A DNA stretch of 22,636 nt, taken from positions 1 to 22,636 of the forward strand of contig CAYPWL010000047.1 of the NCBI GenBank assembly GCA_964414425.1, written 5' to 3'. This document shows, piece after piece, positions 10,346 through 17,878 of the stretch. The position numbers were made by a program, and so were the translations under genes. Under the pieces are notes generated by a model. That model made no database searches and was not told the origin of the DNA. It worked only from the letters and a program-made list of their open reading frames with translations. Every line of letters begins with the position of its first letter. The first letter of the stretch is position 1. This stretch comes from GYS-P2D sp964414425 (GTDB lineage Bacteria > Bacteroidota > Bacteroidia > Chitinophagales > Saprospiraceae).

Positions 10346-10363
10346 GGTTTATTTAATTAAACC
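10346..10363. terminator. Possible weak bidirectional terminator between convergent genes
   Basis: A 6-bp perfect stem (GGTTTA and TAAACC) with a 6-nt A/T loop lies in the 30-nt gap between the convergent pseudouridine synthase and ferritin genes. It has A/T-rich flanks but no clear long U-tract, so it is only a weak candidate. Position between two converging stop codons is the main support. Confidence 0.3.
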
Positions 10364-10370
10364 AGCTTGT

Positions 10371-10883
10371 CTACTCTTTTCCTTCTGCCTCTACACTGAT
10401 CTGGAGTATATCTCTCTCGAATAGATACAATCCACCTTTATCATCTCCTATCAGTTCGAGCTTATCATTAATGGTACGAGCTAAAGACTCTTCTTCGATC
10501 TGTTCGGCAACATACCATTGCAAGAAGTTATGTGTCGCATAGTCCTTCTCCGATAGGGCTATGTCCACGCAGTTGTTGATGCTCTGAGATACGTACTCCT
10601 CGTGCTTCAGTAAGTCTTTAAACGCATGATTGAGCGATGGGAAGGTCAACTGAGGCTGCTCCAAAGCTGGAATCCGGGCAAACCCTCCTCTATCATTGAT
10701 AAAATGAATCAACTTAAGCATATGTGTACGCTCCTCATCGCTATGGCGGTAAAAGAAGCCTGTGATATTATCAAGACCCGGTTGTATCTCTGACCAAGAC
10801 GCCATGGCAAGGTATACTTGCGACGACTGAGCTTCTATCTTAACTTGCTCATTTAGAGCTTCTTGCATTCTTTTGCTTAACAT
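10371..10883 (-). CDS. Non-haem bacterial ferritin (FtnA-like)
   Basis: Cytosolic iron-storage protein that oxidises Fe(II) and stores it inside a 24-subunit shell. The 170-aa product aligns by eye along its length with E. coli FtnA (165 aa). Ferroxidase ligands are present: E17 (N-E-Q-V-K-I-E), E51 and H54 (D-E-E-R-T-H), E95 (K-H-E-E), Q128 and E131 (F-L-Q-W-Y-V-A-E-Q-I-E-E-E). The start is set at the ATG of 10883 rather than the in-frame ATG at 10949. It matches the FtnA N-terminus (M-L-x-x-x-M-x-x-x-L-N-E-Q), has an AAAGAGAG ribosome-binding stretch upstream, and the longer form would be encoded across the promoter. It lies 107 nt downstream of the catabolic operon on the same strand with no strong terminator between, so read-through is possible, but it appears to have its own promoter. 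Functional link to the operon is doubtful. Confidence 0.95.
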   Translation of the reverse strand: MLSKRMQEALNEQVKIEAQSSQVYLAMASWSEIQPGLDNITGFFYRHSDEERTHMLKLIHFINDRGGFARIPALEQPQLTFPSLNHAFKDLLKHEEYVSQSINNCVDIALSEKDYATHNFLQWYVAEQIEEESLARTINDKLELIGDDKGGLYLFERDILQISVEAEGKE

Positions 10884-10930
10884 AATTGATCTCTCTTTAT
10901 AAGTATAGAATAGTAAATTCCAATATGTTA

Positions 10931-10938
10931 CAAAGATA
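10931..10938 (-). promoter_or_regulatory. Bacteroidota-type -7 promoter box for ferritin gene
   Basis: On the minus strand the sequence reads TATCTTTG, an exact match to the Bacteroidota sigma-ABfr -7 consensus TAnnTTTG. It sits about 48 nt upstream of the ferritin ATG at 10883. A TTAG is found 18 nt further upstream, a poor match to the -33 TTTG box. Position and exact -7 match support a real promoter; no iron-responsive operator was recognised. Confidence 0.5.
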
Positions 10939-10990
10939 TAAGACCCCAAATATGTTCTAAGAATCCATTGACTATTTCAGCACTATCCAA

Positions 10991-12508
10991 TTAAAATAGC
11001 TCTTGCAGTTTCATTGCTACGCCCATATCTCCATCGATCTTCATTTTGCCAGACATGACAGCACCCATAGGGTTGAGATTGCCTTGTACTAACTTGACAA
11101 AATCTTCCTCTGATACACGTACTGTACAATCTGCATCACTATCAGTATGATTGATCTCATTAGACCCATTAGTCCCATCGATAAATAACTGCTGACCACC
11201 GAAGTCAAACTTGAGTGTATTTCCCAATGGGTTAGCAGCTTTAGCCTTCTCTCCAACAGTCGACAATACCGTGTCGAAAGATGGTTGTGCACTGTGTTTT
11301 TTTTCCGCTTTTGAACTGGAGCGATCTACTATATTACCCCCGGTATCAGCCTTTTCGTAAGACACATCATCGATAATGATCTTGGCGATGATCTCTCTCA
11401 TAATCTCCGAGGAACCTCCGCCGATGGTACCCACCCTGACATCTCGATACATACGAGCCATAGGATATTCTTCCATGAATCCGTATCCTCCATAAAACTG
11501 TAAGCACTGAGTAGCTACTTTCTCCGCCAACTCTGTTGTTAGCAACTTAGCCATCGAGCATAACTTGACATCATAGACTGCATCATCATACAATTTGCAG
11601 CAGTGGTATGAAAATGCCTTAAGTGCTTCTACTTCTGAGGCAAGCTGTGCTATGCGATGTCTCAATACTTGAAATTTGTTGATCGGTCTTCCAAAAGCCT
11701 CCCGCTCAGACATATACTGTAAACTGAGCTCAATAGCTTTTTCCATTGCAGTTACACCTGCTGGTACAGCTACAAGTCGCTCAAGCTGTAAGCCATTCAT
11801 AAGATAGTAGAACCCTCTACCTTCATCACCAACCAAGTTTTCTACAGGTACACGGACATTGTCAAAACTGATCTCTGCAGTGTCAGAGGAGTGCCACCCT
11901 AATTTCTTAAGCTTTCGAGTGGAGACGCCTTCCATTTTTTGTTCGATTACGAGCAGGCTCACCCCAGCCGCACCTGCCTTAGGATCTGTCTTGACTACTG
12001 TAACTATAAAGTCTCCATACACCCCATTGGTAATGAAGGTCTTCGAGCCATTAACGACATAGTGATCGCCATCCTTTATAGCGGTCGTCTGAATATTTTG
12101 GGCATCTGAACCGGCCGCTGGTTCTGTGATCCCAATTGAACTTATGAGTTCTCCTTTGATAATACCAGGAAGATATTTCTGCTTGAGTTCTTCTGAGCCA
12201 TACTTCAAAATATTAGGACAAGACATATACTGCGTGACCTGCTGTGTGATGGCAAAACCGCCGGAATTCATACGTCCGAGTTCCTCATTAAAAACGACGT
12301 CATAAAAGAAGTCAAGGTTCGATCCACCGTACTCTTCGGGATATCCTAATCCCAAGAATCCCATATCACCCATCTTCTTCCAGATATCACGGGGCGTGAA
12401 TCTTTTTTCTTCCCATTCTTCTATATGAGGTTGTACTTCCTTTTCTAAAAATGCCCTTAAACTCTGGCGAAACATTTCGTGCTCTTCTGTAAAATAGTAG
12501 CTATTCAT
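10991..12508 (-). CDS. Acyl-CoA dehydrogenase fused to C-terminal SCP2 sterol-carrier domain
   Basis: FAD enzyme introducing an alpha,beta double bond into an acyl-CoA. Residues ~5-380 are a complete acyl-CoA dehydrogenase: I-T-E-P-A-A-G-S-D at 127-135, the flavin/substrate loop, and Y-G-G-Y-G-F-M-E-E-Y-P at 339-349. The catalytic base is most likely E243 in L-Q-L-E-R-L-V, the position used by isovaleryl- and long-chain acyl-CoA dehydrogenases. The usual short/medium-chain position reads T-I-G-G-G-S-S-E-I (361-369), with Gly instead of the catalytic Glu. A Ser/Lys-rich linker (~385-410) leads to a C-terminal domain (~411-505) with the SCP2 signature F-V-K-L-V-Q-G-N-L-N-P-M-G-A-V-M-S-G-K-M-K-I-D-G. 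SCP2 domains bind lipids or acyl-CoAs. Last gene of the operon, 20 nt after the HSDL2-like SDR. The substrate is probably a branched or bulky acyl-CoA (inference). Confidence 0.92.
   Translation of the reverse strand: MNSYYFTEEHEMFRQSLRAFLEKEVQPHIEEWEEKRFTPRDIWKKMGDMGFLGLGYPEEYGGSNLDFFYDVVFNEELGRMNSGGFAITQQVTQYMSCPNILKYGSEELKQKYLPGIIKGELISSIGITEPAAGSDAQNIQTTAIKDGDHYVVNGSKTFITNGVYGDFIVTVVKTDPKAGAAGVSLLVIEQKMEGVSTRKLKKLGWHSSDTAEISFDNVRVPVENLVGDEGRGFYYLMNGLQLERLVAVPAGVTAMEKAIELSLQYMSEREAFGRPINKFQVLRHRIAQLASEVEALKAFSYHCCKLYDDAVYDVKLCSMAKLLTTELAEKVATQCLQFYGGYGFMEEYPMARMYRDVRVGTIGGGSSEIMREIIAKIIIDDVSYEKADTGGNIVDRSSSKAEKKHSAQPSFDTVLSTVGEKAKAANPLGNTLKFDFGGQQLFIDGTNGSNEINHTDSDADCTVRVSEEDFVKLVQGNLNPMGAVMSGKMKIDGDMGVAMKLQELF
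11297..11304 (-). other. A8 slippery tract at the ACAD-SCP2 linker
   Basis: On the coding strand eight consecutive A residues (end of codon E402 plus K403 and K404) make an in-frame A-AAA-AAA heptamer, a classical -1 slippage shape, exactly in the interdomain linker. A -1 shift would end about 19 codons later at TAA, leaving a dehydrogenase of about 420 aa without SCP2. That slippage really occurs is speculation. Confidence 0.3.
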
Positions 12509-12528
12509 ACGACAGTGTTTTTATGTTT

Positions 12529-13344
12529 TTATTCGACAAATAAATCTTTGAATAATGTTTTTTCGGGATTAACCGCATAAGAGGTGAAGTCTTCTACCCC
12601 CTCCTCTCGTAATAAGTCTTCATCAATAAAGAAGTTACCGGAGCACTCCTTTGCATCTCGACTTAAGATTGCATAAGCAGCATCCGCCATGATCTGCGGT
12701 GTTCTACTACATTGAATCATGGCATCACCGCCAAGTGCAAACTTTACCGCTGCGGTGGCAATCGTGGTCTGTGGCCATAACGCATTTACACCTACCCCAT
12801 CAGCCTTCAATTCATCAGCTAATCCTAAGACCGTCATACTCATACCATATTTAGCCATAGTGTATCCGAGATGAGCTCCAAACCACTCAGGCTTCATATT
12901 CAATGGCGGTGACAAGGTCAGGATATGTGGATTATCAGATTTCTTAAGGTATGGGGTGCAATACTTACTCACCATGAACGTCCCCCTCACATTGATAGAG
13001 TGCATCAGGTCAAAACGCTTCATCGGCAGATCAGGTGTCTTAGATAAATTGATTGCACTCGCATTATTAACGAGACCATCGATTCCACCAAAATGATCTA
13101 CTGCCTTATCTATCGCGTCTCTTACAATCTCCTCTGAGCGGATATCTACGATGAGGGGTAAGGCTTTTCCTCCAGCTGCTTCTATCTCTTCGGCCGCTGA
13201 GTATATCGTCCCCTCTAACTTGGGATGTGGCTCGGCTGTCTTAGCGGCCACAACGATATTAGCGCCCTCCTTAGCTAATCTTAGCGCGATTGCCTTGCCG
13301 ATACCTCGACTGGCTCCACTGATAAATATTGTTTTATTTTTCAT
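12529..13344 (-). CDS. HSDL2/AtuB-like short-chain dehydrogenase/reductase
   Basis: NAD(P)-dependent oxidoreductase of the classical SDR fold, 271 aa. It closely resembles the SDR half of animal HSDL2: I-S-G-A-S-R-G-I-G-K-A-I-A-L at 8-21 (nucleotide binding), then A-A-K-T-A-E-P-H-P-K-L-E-G-T-I-Y, N-N-A-S at 93-96, L-S-P-P-L-N at 144-149, and Y161/K165 in Y-T-M-A-K-Y-G-M-S-M, with S145 as the likely catalytic Ser. The second half keeps N-A-L-W-P and G-N-F-F-I-D-E-D-L-L-x-E-E-G-V. HSDL2 in animals carries an SCP2 domain after the SDR; this protein ends without one, while the next gene carries one. Bacterial relatives, as far as I recall, are often annotated as AtuB-type citronellol/citronellal dehydrogenases. 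It lies 19 nt after the PECR-like SDR. It may act as a 3-hydroxyacyl-CoA or alcohol dehydrogenase; the substrate is not visible from sequence. Confidence 0.9.
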   Translation of the reverse strand: MKNKTIFISGASRGIGKAIALRLAKEGANIVVAAKTAEPHPKLEGTIYSAAEEIEAAGGKALPLIVDIRSEEIVRDAIDKAVDHFGGIDGLVNNASAINLSKTPDLPMKRFDLMHSINVRGTFMVSKYCTPYLKKSDNPHILTLSPPLNMKPEWFGAHLGYTMAKYGMSMTVLGLADELKADGVGVNALWPQTTIATAAVKFALGGDAMIQCSRTPQIMADAAYAILSRDAKECSGNFFIDEDLLREEGVEDFTSYAVNPEKTLFKDLFVE

Positions 13345-13363
13345 TTTCCTCTTTCTTTCAATT

Positions 13364-14173
13364 TTATTCGTTCATCATATCTCGCAGTGTATTGAGGAGC
13401 CCCATCCTATCACTGGCTAAGTGTTCGCAGCCGTCAACATAAAGAGTTGTTCCTGAGACATAACTCGCTAATGGACCAGCGTAAAATAAAACTGCATTAC
13501 TGACATCCTCTACAGTCCCAAATCTCTTATATAGATTCTCCTCTCGCCCCCTATCAAAGTTATCTTGGATCATCTTAGGGTAGGTGCTAAGACCTGATGA
13601 CTCTATAGTTCCTGGTGCAACACTATTGATGCGACACCGCTTATGCGCCCACTCTTGCGCAAGCGTTTTTGTTAAGTTCTCGACACCGGCTCTCGCTGCA
13701 CCTGTATGGGCCATACCGGGAAAGCCTCTATACATATTAGCGATGATATTAACAATACTTGATTCCTCTTGATGCGCAAAAAATTCATTATACATAATCT
13801 GAGACATATAAAAGGTCCCGTTGAGGTTGTTGCTTATCACCGAGGCCCAGCCGTTTTCACTGATTAGCTCTGCAGGTGCCGGAAACTGGCCTCCGGCATT
13901 ATTGATCAGGATATCGAGACGTCCCCATAGGCCCTTGACCTGTGCTGCTAACTCCTTGATCTGCTCGGGCTTACGTATATCACATGGGAAACTGTCTACT
14001 TTACCAAAAGCCGATAATTCTTCAGCGGCCTTAGTCAATGGTTCTTCTTTGCGGGAGCAGATAAAAACATCCGCCCCGTGCAATAAAAAATCTTTAGCAA
14101 TGGCATACCCGATCCCAGATCGGCCTCCCGTCACTAATACTTTCTTGCCTTTATATAAATCCTTGCTGTACAT
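13364..14173 (-). CDS. PECR/AtuG-like SDR lacking the canonical Tyr-Lys pair
   Basis: SDR-fold oxidoreductase, 269 aa from the chosen start. T-G-G-R-S-G-I-G at 15-22 binds the nucleotide; N-N-A-G-G at 91-95 is the structural motif. The segment G-F-P-G-M-A-H-T-G-A-A-R-A-G-V (150-164) corresponds to the YxxxK region but has H and R at the Tyr and Lys positions, as in peroxisomal trans-2-enoyl-CoA reductase (PECR). N-S-V-A-P-G-T-I follows. PECR and DECR relatives reduce enoyl- or dienoyl-CoA with NADPH; bacterial AtuG-type proteins are assigned to citronellol/citronellal oxidation. Start: the ATG at 14173 follows the BKACE stop by one base (TGA-T-ATG), so translation is probably coupled. The longer in-frame ATG at 14215 would add 14 residues before the Rossmann fold and overlap BKACE by 41 nt, so it is not preferred. 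An enoyl-CoA reductase role is inference. Confidence 0.88.
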   Translation of the reverse strand: MYSKDLYKGKKVLVTGGRSGIGYAIAKDFLLHGADVFICSRKEEPLTKAAEELSAFGKVDSFPCDIRKPEQIKELAAQVKGLWGRLDILINNAGGQFPAPAELISENGWASVISNNLNGTFYMSQIMYNEFFAHQEESSIVNIIANMYRGFPGMAHTGAARAGVENLTKTLAQEWAHKRCRINSVAPGTIESSGLSTYPKMIQDNFDRGREENLYKRFGTVEDVSNAVLFYAGPLASYVSGTTLYVDGCEHLASDRMGLLNTLRDMMNE

Positions 14174-14174
14174 A

Positions 14175-15032
14175 TCAATGTCTAAATGGAATCTGCAATA
14201 TTTCTCTGGCCTCACTGATTGAAGCCAACTCCCGTCCTATGTTTCTCGCAAGACTTACTCCTGATGCAACCAATTCTCCATTGCTCTTAGCCATCGTACC
14301 ATCAGGCAAATAGAAATTGTCTTCCATCCCTACTCTGAAGTTGCCCCCCATTGCTGCTGCTACAGCAGATAGCTTCCATTGATGTCTACTGATGACAATA
14401 GACTGCCAGTTGCGCCCCTCTGGCACTTGCTTGATCTGATGAATCAGATTCTCTGGTGTCGCAGGTATACCACCAAGCACCCCCATTACGAGACTGTAAG
14501 AAGCATTTTCTGGGAGGATTCCCATATCTCTAAATATTTCTGCGTTGCGGATATGACCTGTATCAAAGCACTCCATCTCTGGCGCAGTACCAGCCTCATT
14601 CATGCGGCGTAAGATATACTCCATGGTAGAGTATGAATTCTCAAAAACACCATCCCAATGAAATTTCTTTTTCTTCTTAGAGTAGATGGCGTAGTTCATT
14701 GAACTCATATTGAATGCCGCTACATCAGGTTTAGTAACCGGCACATGTGCCGTCCTCTCCTCAGGTGTTAAACCCATGGCTCCTGTAGAATAGTTAATGA
14801 TTACATCTGGACAATGCATGCGGACTTCACTGGTGATCTCTTCGAATACTTCTGTACGCCAGCTTGGTGTCCCGTCATCCTCTCTCGCATGAATATGTAA
14901 TATCGAAGCACCTGCTTCAACTGCACGACGCCCTTCTTCACCCAGTTCTGCGGGGGTATAAGGAATATCTGGGCAGTGGCTTCTGTTAGTTGCCGCACCG
15001 GTCAGTGCGCATGATAGTATGAGTTTCTTCAT
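14175..15032 (-). CDS. Beta-keto acid cleavage enzyme (BKACE, DUF849)
   Basis: Zn-dependent TIM-barrel enzyme. Characterised family members use acetyl-CoA to split a beta-keto acid into acetoacetate and a new acyl-CoA by a retro-Claisen route (for example Kce of lysine fermentation). Length 285 aa is typical. The zinc ligands H46 and H48 lie in I-L-H-I-H-A-R, the same numbers as in Kce. R-V-G-M-E-D-N at 233-239 supplies the third ligand (E237) and neighbouring polar residues. I-I-N-Y-S-T-G (78-84) and F-D-T-G-H-I (156-161) are further barrel strands. The substrate-specificity positions cannot be assigned by eye. It sits between the enoyl-CoA hydratase gene (23-nt gap) and the PECR-like SDR (1-nt gap). 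In Liu and Atu pathways a TIM-barrel HMG-CoA-type lyase does the final C-C cleavage, so this enzyme may take over that step; this is inference. Confidence 0.92.
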   Translation of the reverse strand: MKKLILSCALTGAATNRSHCPDIPYTPAELGEEGRRAVEAGASILHIHAREDDGTPSWRTEVFEEITSEVRMHCPDVIINYSTGAMGLTPEERTAHVPVTKPDVAAFNMSSMNYAIYSKKKKKFHWDGVFENSYSTMEYILRRMNEAGTAPEMECFDTGHIRNAEIFRDMGILPENASYSLVMGVLGGIPATPENLIHQIKQVPEGRNWQSIVISRHQWKLSAVAAAMGGNFRVGMEDNFYLPDGTMAKSNGELVASGVSLARNIGRELASISEAREILQIPFRH

Positions 15033-15055
15033 CTTAGTTGTTATTCATTTTACAA

Positions 15056-15874
15056 TTACTCCCCTGTCCAGTTGGGTTTTCTTTTTTCTCTAAATGCTGT
15101 TAATCCTTCTTGCCCGTCGGCCGTACCGATTGTCATCTGCAACATGTCATACAGGTATTTGTGCTCAGCAGATGAAGGCTGTATATGATCATATGCCTCA
15201 AGGCCATATCTGATAGCTGATGGGCTATTTTGTTTCAGTTGATTGATGATCTCAGCTAATGTATCCTCTATATCCACAGGGCTTGCAACCTCCGTTACTA
15301 ATCCATATTGCTGAGCTGCTGCCACAGGTAAGTTATACCCACGTACGCACCAGTCGATTACTTTGCGTGCTGGCATCACCTTAAGAAGTGCAGCCATCAC
15401 TTGAAATGGATATAATCCCCTCTTCACCTCGGGCAAGCCAAACTTGACATCATCTTGGGCGATAACGATTTTACATCCTGCTAGGAAGAAAAATCCACCG
15501 GCATACACATCACCAGTGACCTTGGCTATAGTAGGTTTATATAATTTATTAAATAGCTCGCCGATTAATACCTCCCCATTCGGCTGGGGTATAGTAGAGT
15601 CATTTTCTTCAATAATACCCATCATCGCTTTGAGGTCAGCTCCAGCACAAAATACATTGCCAACTGCTCCAATGACGACCATCCATACATCAGAGTGATA
15701 ATGAGCATAATGCATGGCATATGCCAACTCATTGACCAGCTGAGGATGCAGTGCATTCTTCTTAGTGGGTCTATTTAAGGTGAGCTGCAATACGTGATCC
15801 TCTTCCTCGACAATGAGGTATGCAAATGTGTGATCTGCTAATGAAGCTACTTGTTCTTTTGTATATAAGTTCAT
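15056..15874 (-). CDS. Enoyl-CoA hydratase/isomerase family protein (LiuC/AtuE-like position)
   Basis: Crotonase-fold protein, 272 aa, expected to hydrate the double bond of an unsaturated acyl-CoA; by context a methyl- or alkyl-glutaconyl-CoA-type product of the carboxylase. The oxyanion loop F-C-A-G-A-D-L is at 75-81. One classical catalytic Glu is kept (E149 in F-G-L-P-E-V-K-R-G), but the other, E144 in rat crotonase, is replaced: A-G-G-F-F-F places F129 there. The C-terminal F-R-E-K-R-K-P-N-W-T-G is typical of hydratases. It starts 3 nt after the biotin carboxylase stop. The loss of one Glu could mean isomerase or one-base hydratase activity. LiuC/AtuE relatives may also vary at this site, so the difference does not rule out a hydratase. 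Confidence 0.88.
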   Translation of the reverse strand: MNLYTKEQVASLADHTFAYLIVEEEDHVLQLTLNRPTKKNALHPQLVNELAYAMHYAHYHSDVWMVVIGAVGNVFCAGADLKAMMGIIEENDSTIPQPNGEVLIGELFNKLYKPTIAKVTGDVYAGGFFFLAGCKIVIAQDDVKFGLPEVKRGLYPFQVMAALLKVMPARKVIDWCVRGYNLPVAAAQQYGLVTEVASPVDIEDTLAEIINQLKQNSPSAIRYGLEAYDHIQPSSAEHKYLYDMLQMTIGTADGQEGLTAFREKRKPNWTGE

Positions 15875-15877
15875 CTT

Positions 15878-17878
15878 TTATTCTTCTTTTAATGCCAACT
15901 TCAACATGATGTGGCCTGCTTCTATAGCTTGACCAGGATTGACGTAGACTTCCTCTACGATACCGTCAGATTCGGCTTCCACTGTACTTTCCATCTTCAT
16001 AGAGCTTATGATCACCAATCCATCTCCCTCGGATACTTTATCTCCCGATGCCACGAGTACATCAATTACCTGAGCAGGCATCGGCGCCTCGTAACCTCCT
16101 GCAACCTTCTCTATTTCCTTAATAGGCAGTCTATCTACTTTCTCCAATGCAACGTTGCCTACGGAGCCGTGGTGGAGATAGATAATATCATCTGTATCTA
16201 CCACATGATAGGACTTTACATGTCCATCGATCTCTACAGTAATCGACTCATCTTGCACATTGACGATAGAAACATTTTTCTGCTCTCCATCAGGTGCGAT
16301 GATCTCAAATGCACCCTTGACGTATCGGTATCTAACACTTAGCTCTTGCTCACCGGCTCTAAACGTATCAATCTGGTAGTCATTAAAACTATTGCGCCAA
16401 CCTGACGGCATGGCTCTGAGCAGGGCTCTTTTTTGATCTCGTATACCCCAACGATACAATGTACTTGCAATCATTGCTTGAGCCAGCCCAGCTGTATCCG
16501 CCGCTTGCAGTGCAAGATCTATATGGTCGGCGATAAAGTGGGTGTTATAAGCACCTCTCCTGAAGTCAGGATGCTTCAATATCTGAGATAGTAAAGTTTG
16601 ATTAGTAACAGTCCCTGCACACACCATATGATCCAAAACATAGCTCAGCTTGCGATGTGCTGATAGACGATCTGTGTCATGGACTATGATCTTAGCAATC
16701 ATAGGATCATAATACATAGATATCTCTGATCCAGACTCTACGGCACTTTCTATCCGTAAGCCCTCTACATCCGGAATGTCTAACTTCTTGATCTGACCTG
16801 TTACTGGGCGAAAATCATTATATGGGTCCTCAGCATACAACCTTATTTCAATGGCATAGCCAGCACCATCAATATCCTCTTGTTTGAGTGTGAGTGGCAT
16901 TCCTTGCGCCGACTCTATCTGTAGCTTGACCAAATCGATGCCTGTTATCTCCTCTGTTACCGGGTGCTCAACCTGTAATCTTGTATTAACTTCTAAGAAG
17001 TAATAGTCTCCAGACTTATCGTCATAGATAAACTCAACAGTTCCTGCATTATCATAGTCGAGCGCCTTAGCAGCATTAATCGCCGCTTGCCCCATCTCTG
17101 CACGCAAATCGGGCGTCATTATCGGAGAAGGGCTCTCCTCCACTACCTTTTGATAGCGTCGTTGTATTGTACACTCTCGCTCCAATAGATGGATACAATT
17201 GCCATGCTGATCTCCAAAAATCTGGAACTCGATATGTCGCCCTGAGTCGATGTACTTTTCTATGATTAACTCACCATCACCAAAAGCCGCAAGTGACTCT
17301 CTTCGAGCGGCGTCAATCGCATCAGCGAGATTGCTCTCTTGATGTACGATTCTCATTCCTTTGCCGCCACCGCCGGCAGTAGCCTTGAGTAATAATGGAA
17401 AGCCGATTGACTTCGATTCTTTGATTAGGCGTTCATTACTCTGATCAGCTCCCTGATATCCAGATACTGTAGGAACGTGATGCTTATTCATTAATTCTTT
17501 GGCCTCCGACTTGGAACCCATAGCCGTAATAGCCTGAGGGTTAGGACCTATAAAGATGAGTCCTGCATCAGCACATCGCTGAGCGAAGGAAGCATTCTCT
17601 GACAAAAATCCATAGCCCGGATGTATCCCCTGTGCGCCTGCAGATTGAGCTGCAGAGATAATCTTATCCTGATCGAGATATGACTCGGCAGGATTACTGG
17701 CACCGATGAAGATTGCCTCATCAGCATCCGTGACAAAAGGCATCTTTCTATCAGCCTCCGAAAATACTGCTATAGACCTAATACCCATCTTGCGACAGGT
17801 GTGACTCACTCGTGATGATATCTCTCCCCTATTAGCAATGAGTATCGAGTCTATCTCCTTAATGTCTCCAAACCCCAT
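15878..17878 (-). CDS. Acyl-CoA carboxylase alpha subunit (biotin carboxylase + biotin carrier domain)
   Basis: Carboxylates its own biotin with ATP and bicarbonate, then hands CO2 to the beta subunit. Length 666 aa fits MCC/GCC alpha subunits (MCCA, LiuD, AtuF). Biotin carboxylase domain ~8-455: I-A-N-R-G-E-I at 14-20, H-P-G-Y-G-F-L-S-E-N at 86-95, the Gly-rich ATP loop A-G-G-G-G-K-G-M at 168-175, E-R-E-C-T-I-Q-R-R at 233-241, and E-V-N-T-R-L-Q-V-E-H at 296-305. A beta-rich linking domain follows, then a carrier domain ~595-664 with the biotin Lys K628 in S-S-M-K-M-E; the usual motif is A-M-K-M. The ATG at 17878 overlaps the end of the beta-subunit gene by 20 nt, implying coupled synthesis of the two subunits. 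Which acyl-CoA is used depends on the beta subunit. Confidence 0.93.
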   Translation of the reverse strand: MGFGDIKEIDSILIANRGEISSRVSHTCRKMGIRSIAVFSEADRKMPFVTDADEAIFIGASNPAESYLDQDKIISAAQSAGAQGIHPGYGFLSENASFAQRCADAGLIFIGPNPQAITAMGSKSEAKELMNKHHVPTVSGYQGADQSNERLIKESKSIGFPLLLKATAGGGGKGMRIVHQESNLADAIDAARRESLAAFGDGELIIEKYIDSGRHIEFQIFGDQHGNCIHLLERECTIQRRYQKVVEESPSPIMTPDLRAEMGQAAINAAKALDYDNAGTVEFIYDDKSGDYYFLEVNTRLQVEHPVTEEITGIDLVKLQIESAQGMPLTLKQEDIDGAGYAIEIRLYAEDPYNDFRPVTGQIKKLDIPDVEGLRIESAVESGSEISMYYDPMIAKIIVHDTDRLSAHRKLSYVLDHMVCAGTVTNQTLLSQILKHPDFRRGAYNTHFIADHIDLALQAADTAGLAQAMIASTLYRWGIRDQKRALLRAMPSGWRNSFNDYQIDTFRAGEQELSVRYRYVKGAFEIIAPDGEQKNVSIVNVQDESITVEIDGHVKSYHVVDTDDIIYLHHGSVGNVALEKVDRLPIKEIEKVAGGYEAPMPAQVIDVLVASGDKVSEGDGLVIISSMKMESTVEAESDGIVEEVYVNPGQAIEAGHIMLKLALKEE

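Noticed and set aside
10884..10949. Longer ferritin start at the ATG of 10949
   Set aside because: It adds 22 residues not found in FtnA and would place the coding start upstream of the TATCTTTG promoter box; the ATG at 10883 has a ribosome-binding stretch.
14174..14215. Longer start of the PECR-like SDR at 14215
   Set aside because: It overlaps the BKACE gene and adds 14 residues ahead of the Rossmann fold; the ATG at 14173 sits one base after the BKACE stop and fits the family.
13821..14222. 133-aa plus-strand open frame opposite the PECR-like SDR
   Set aside because: It lies antisense to a well-supported SDR and resembles no protein family.
15911..16342. 143-aa plus-strand open frame opposite the biotin carboxylase gene
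   Set aside because: Composition (Tyr/His/Cys-rich) and complete overlap with an unambiguous gene mark it as a shadow.
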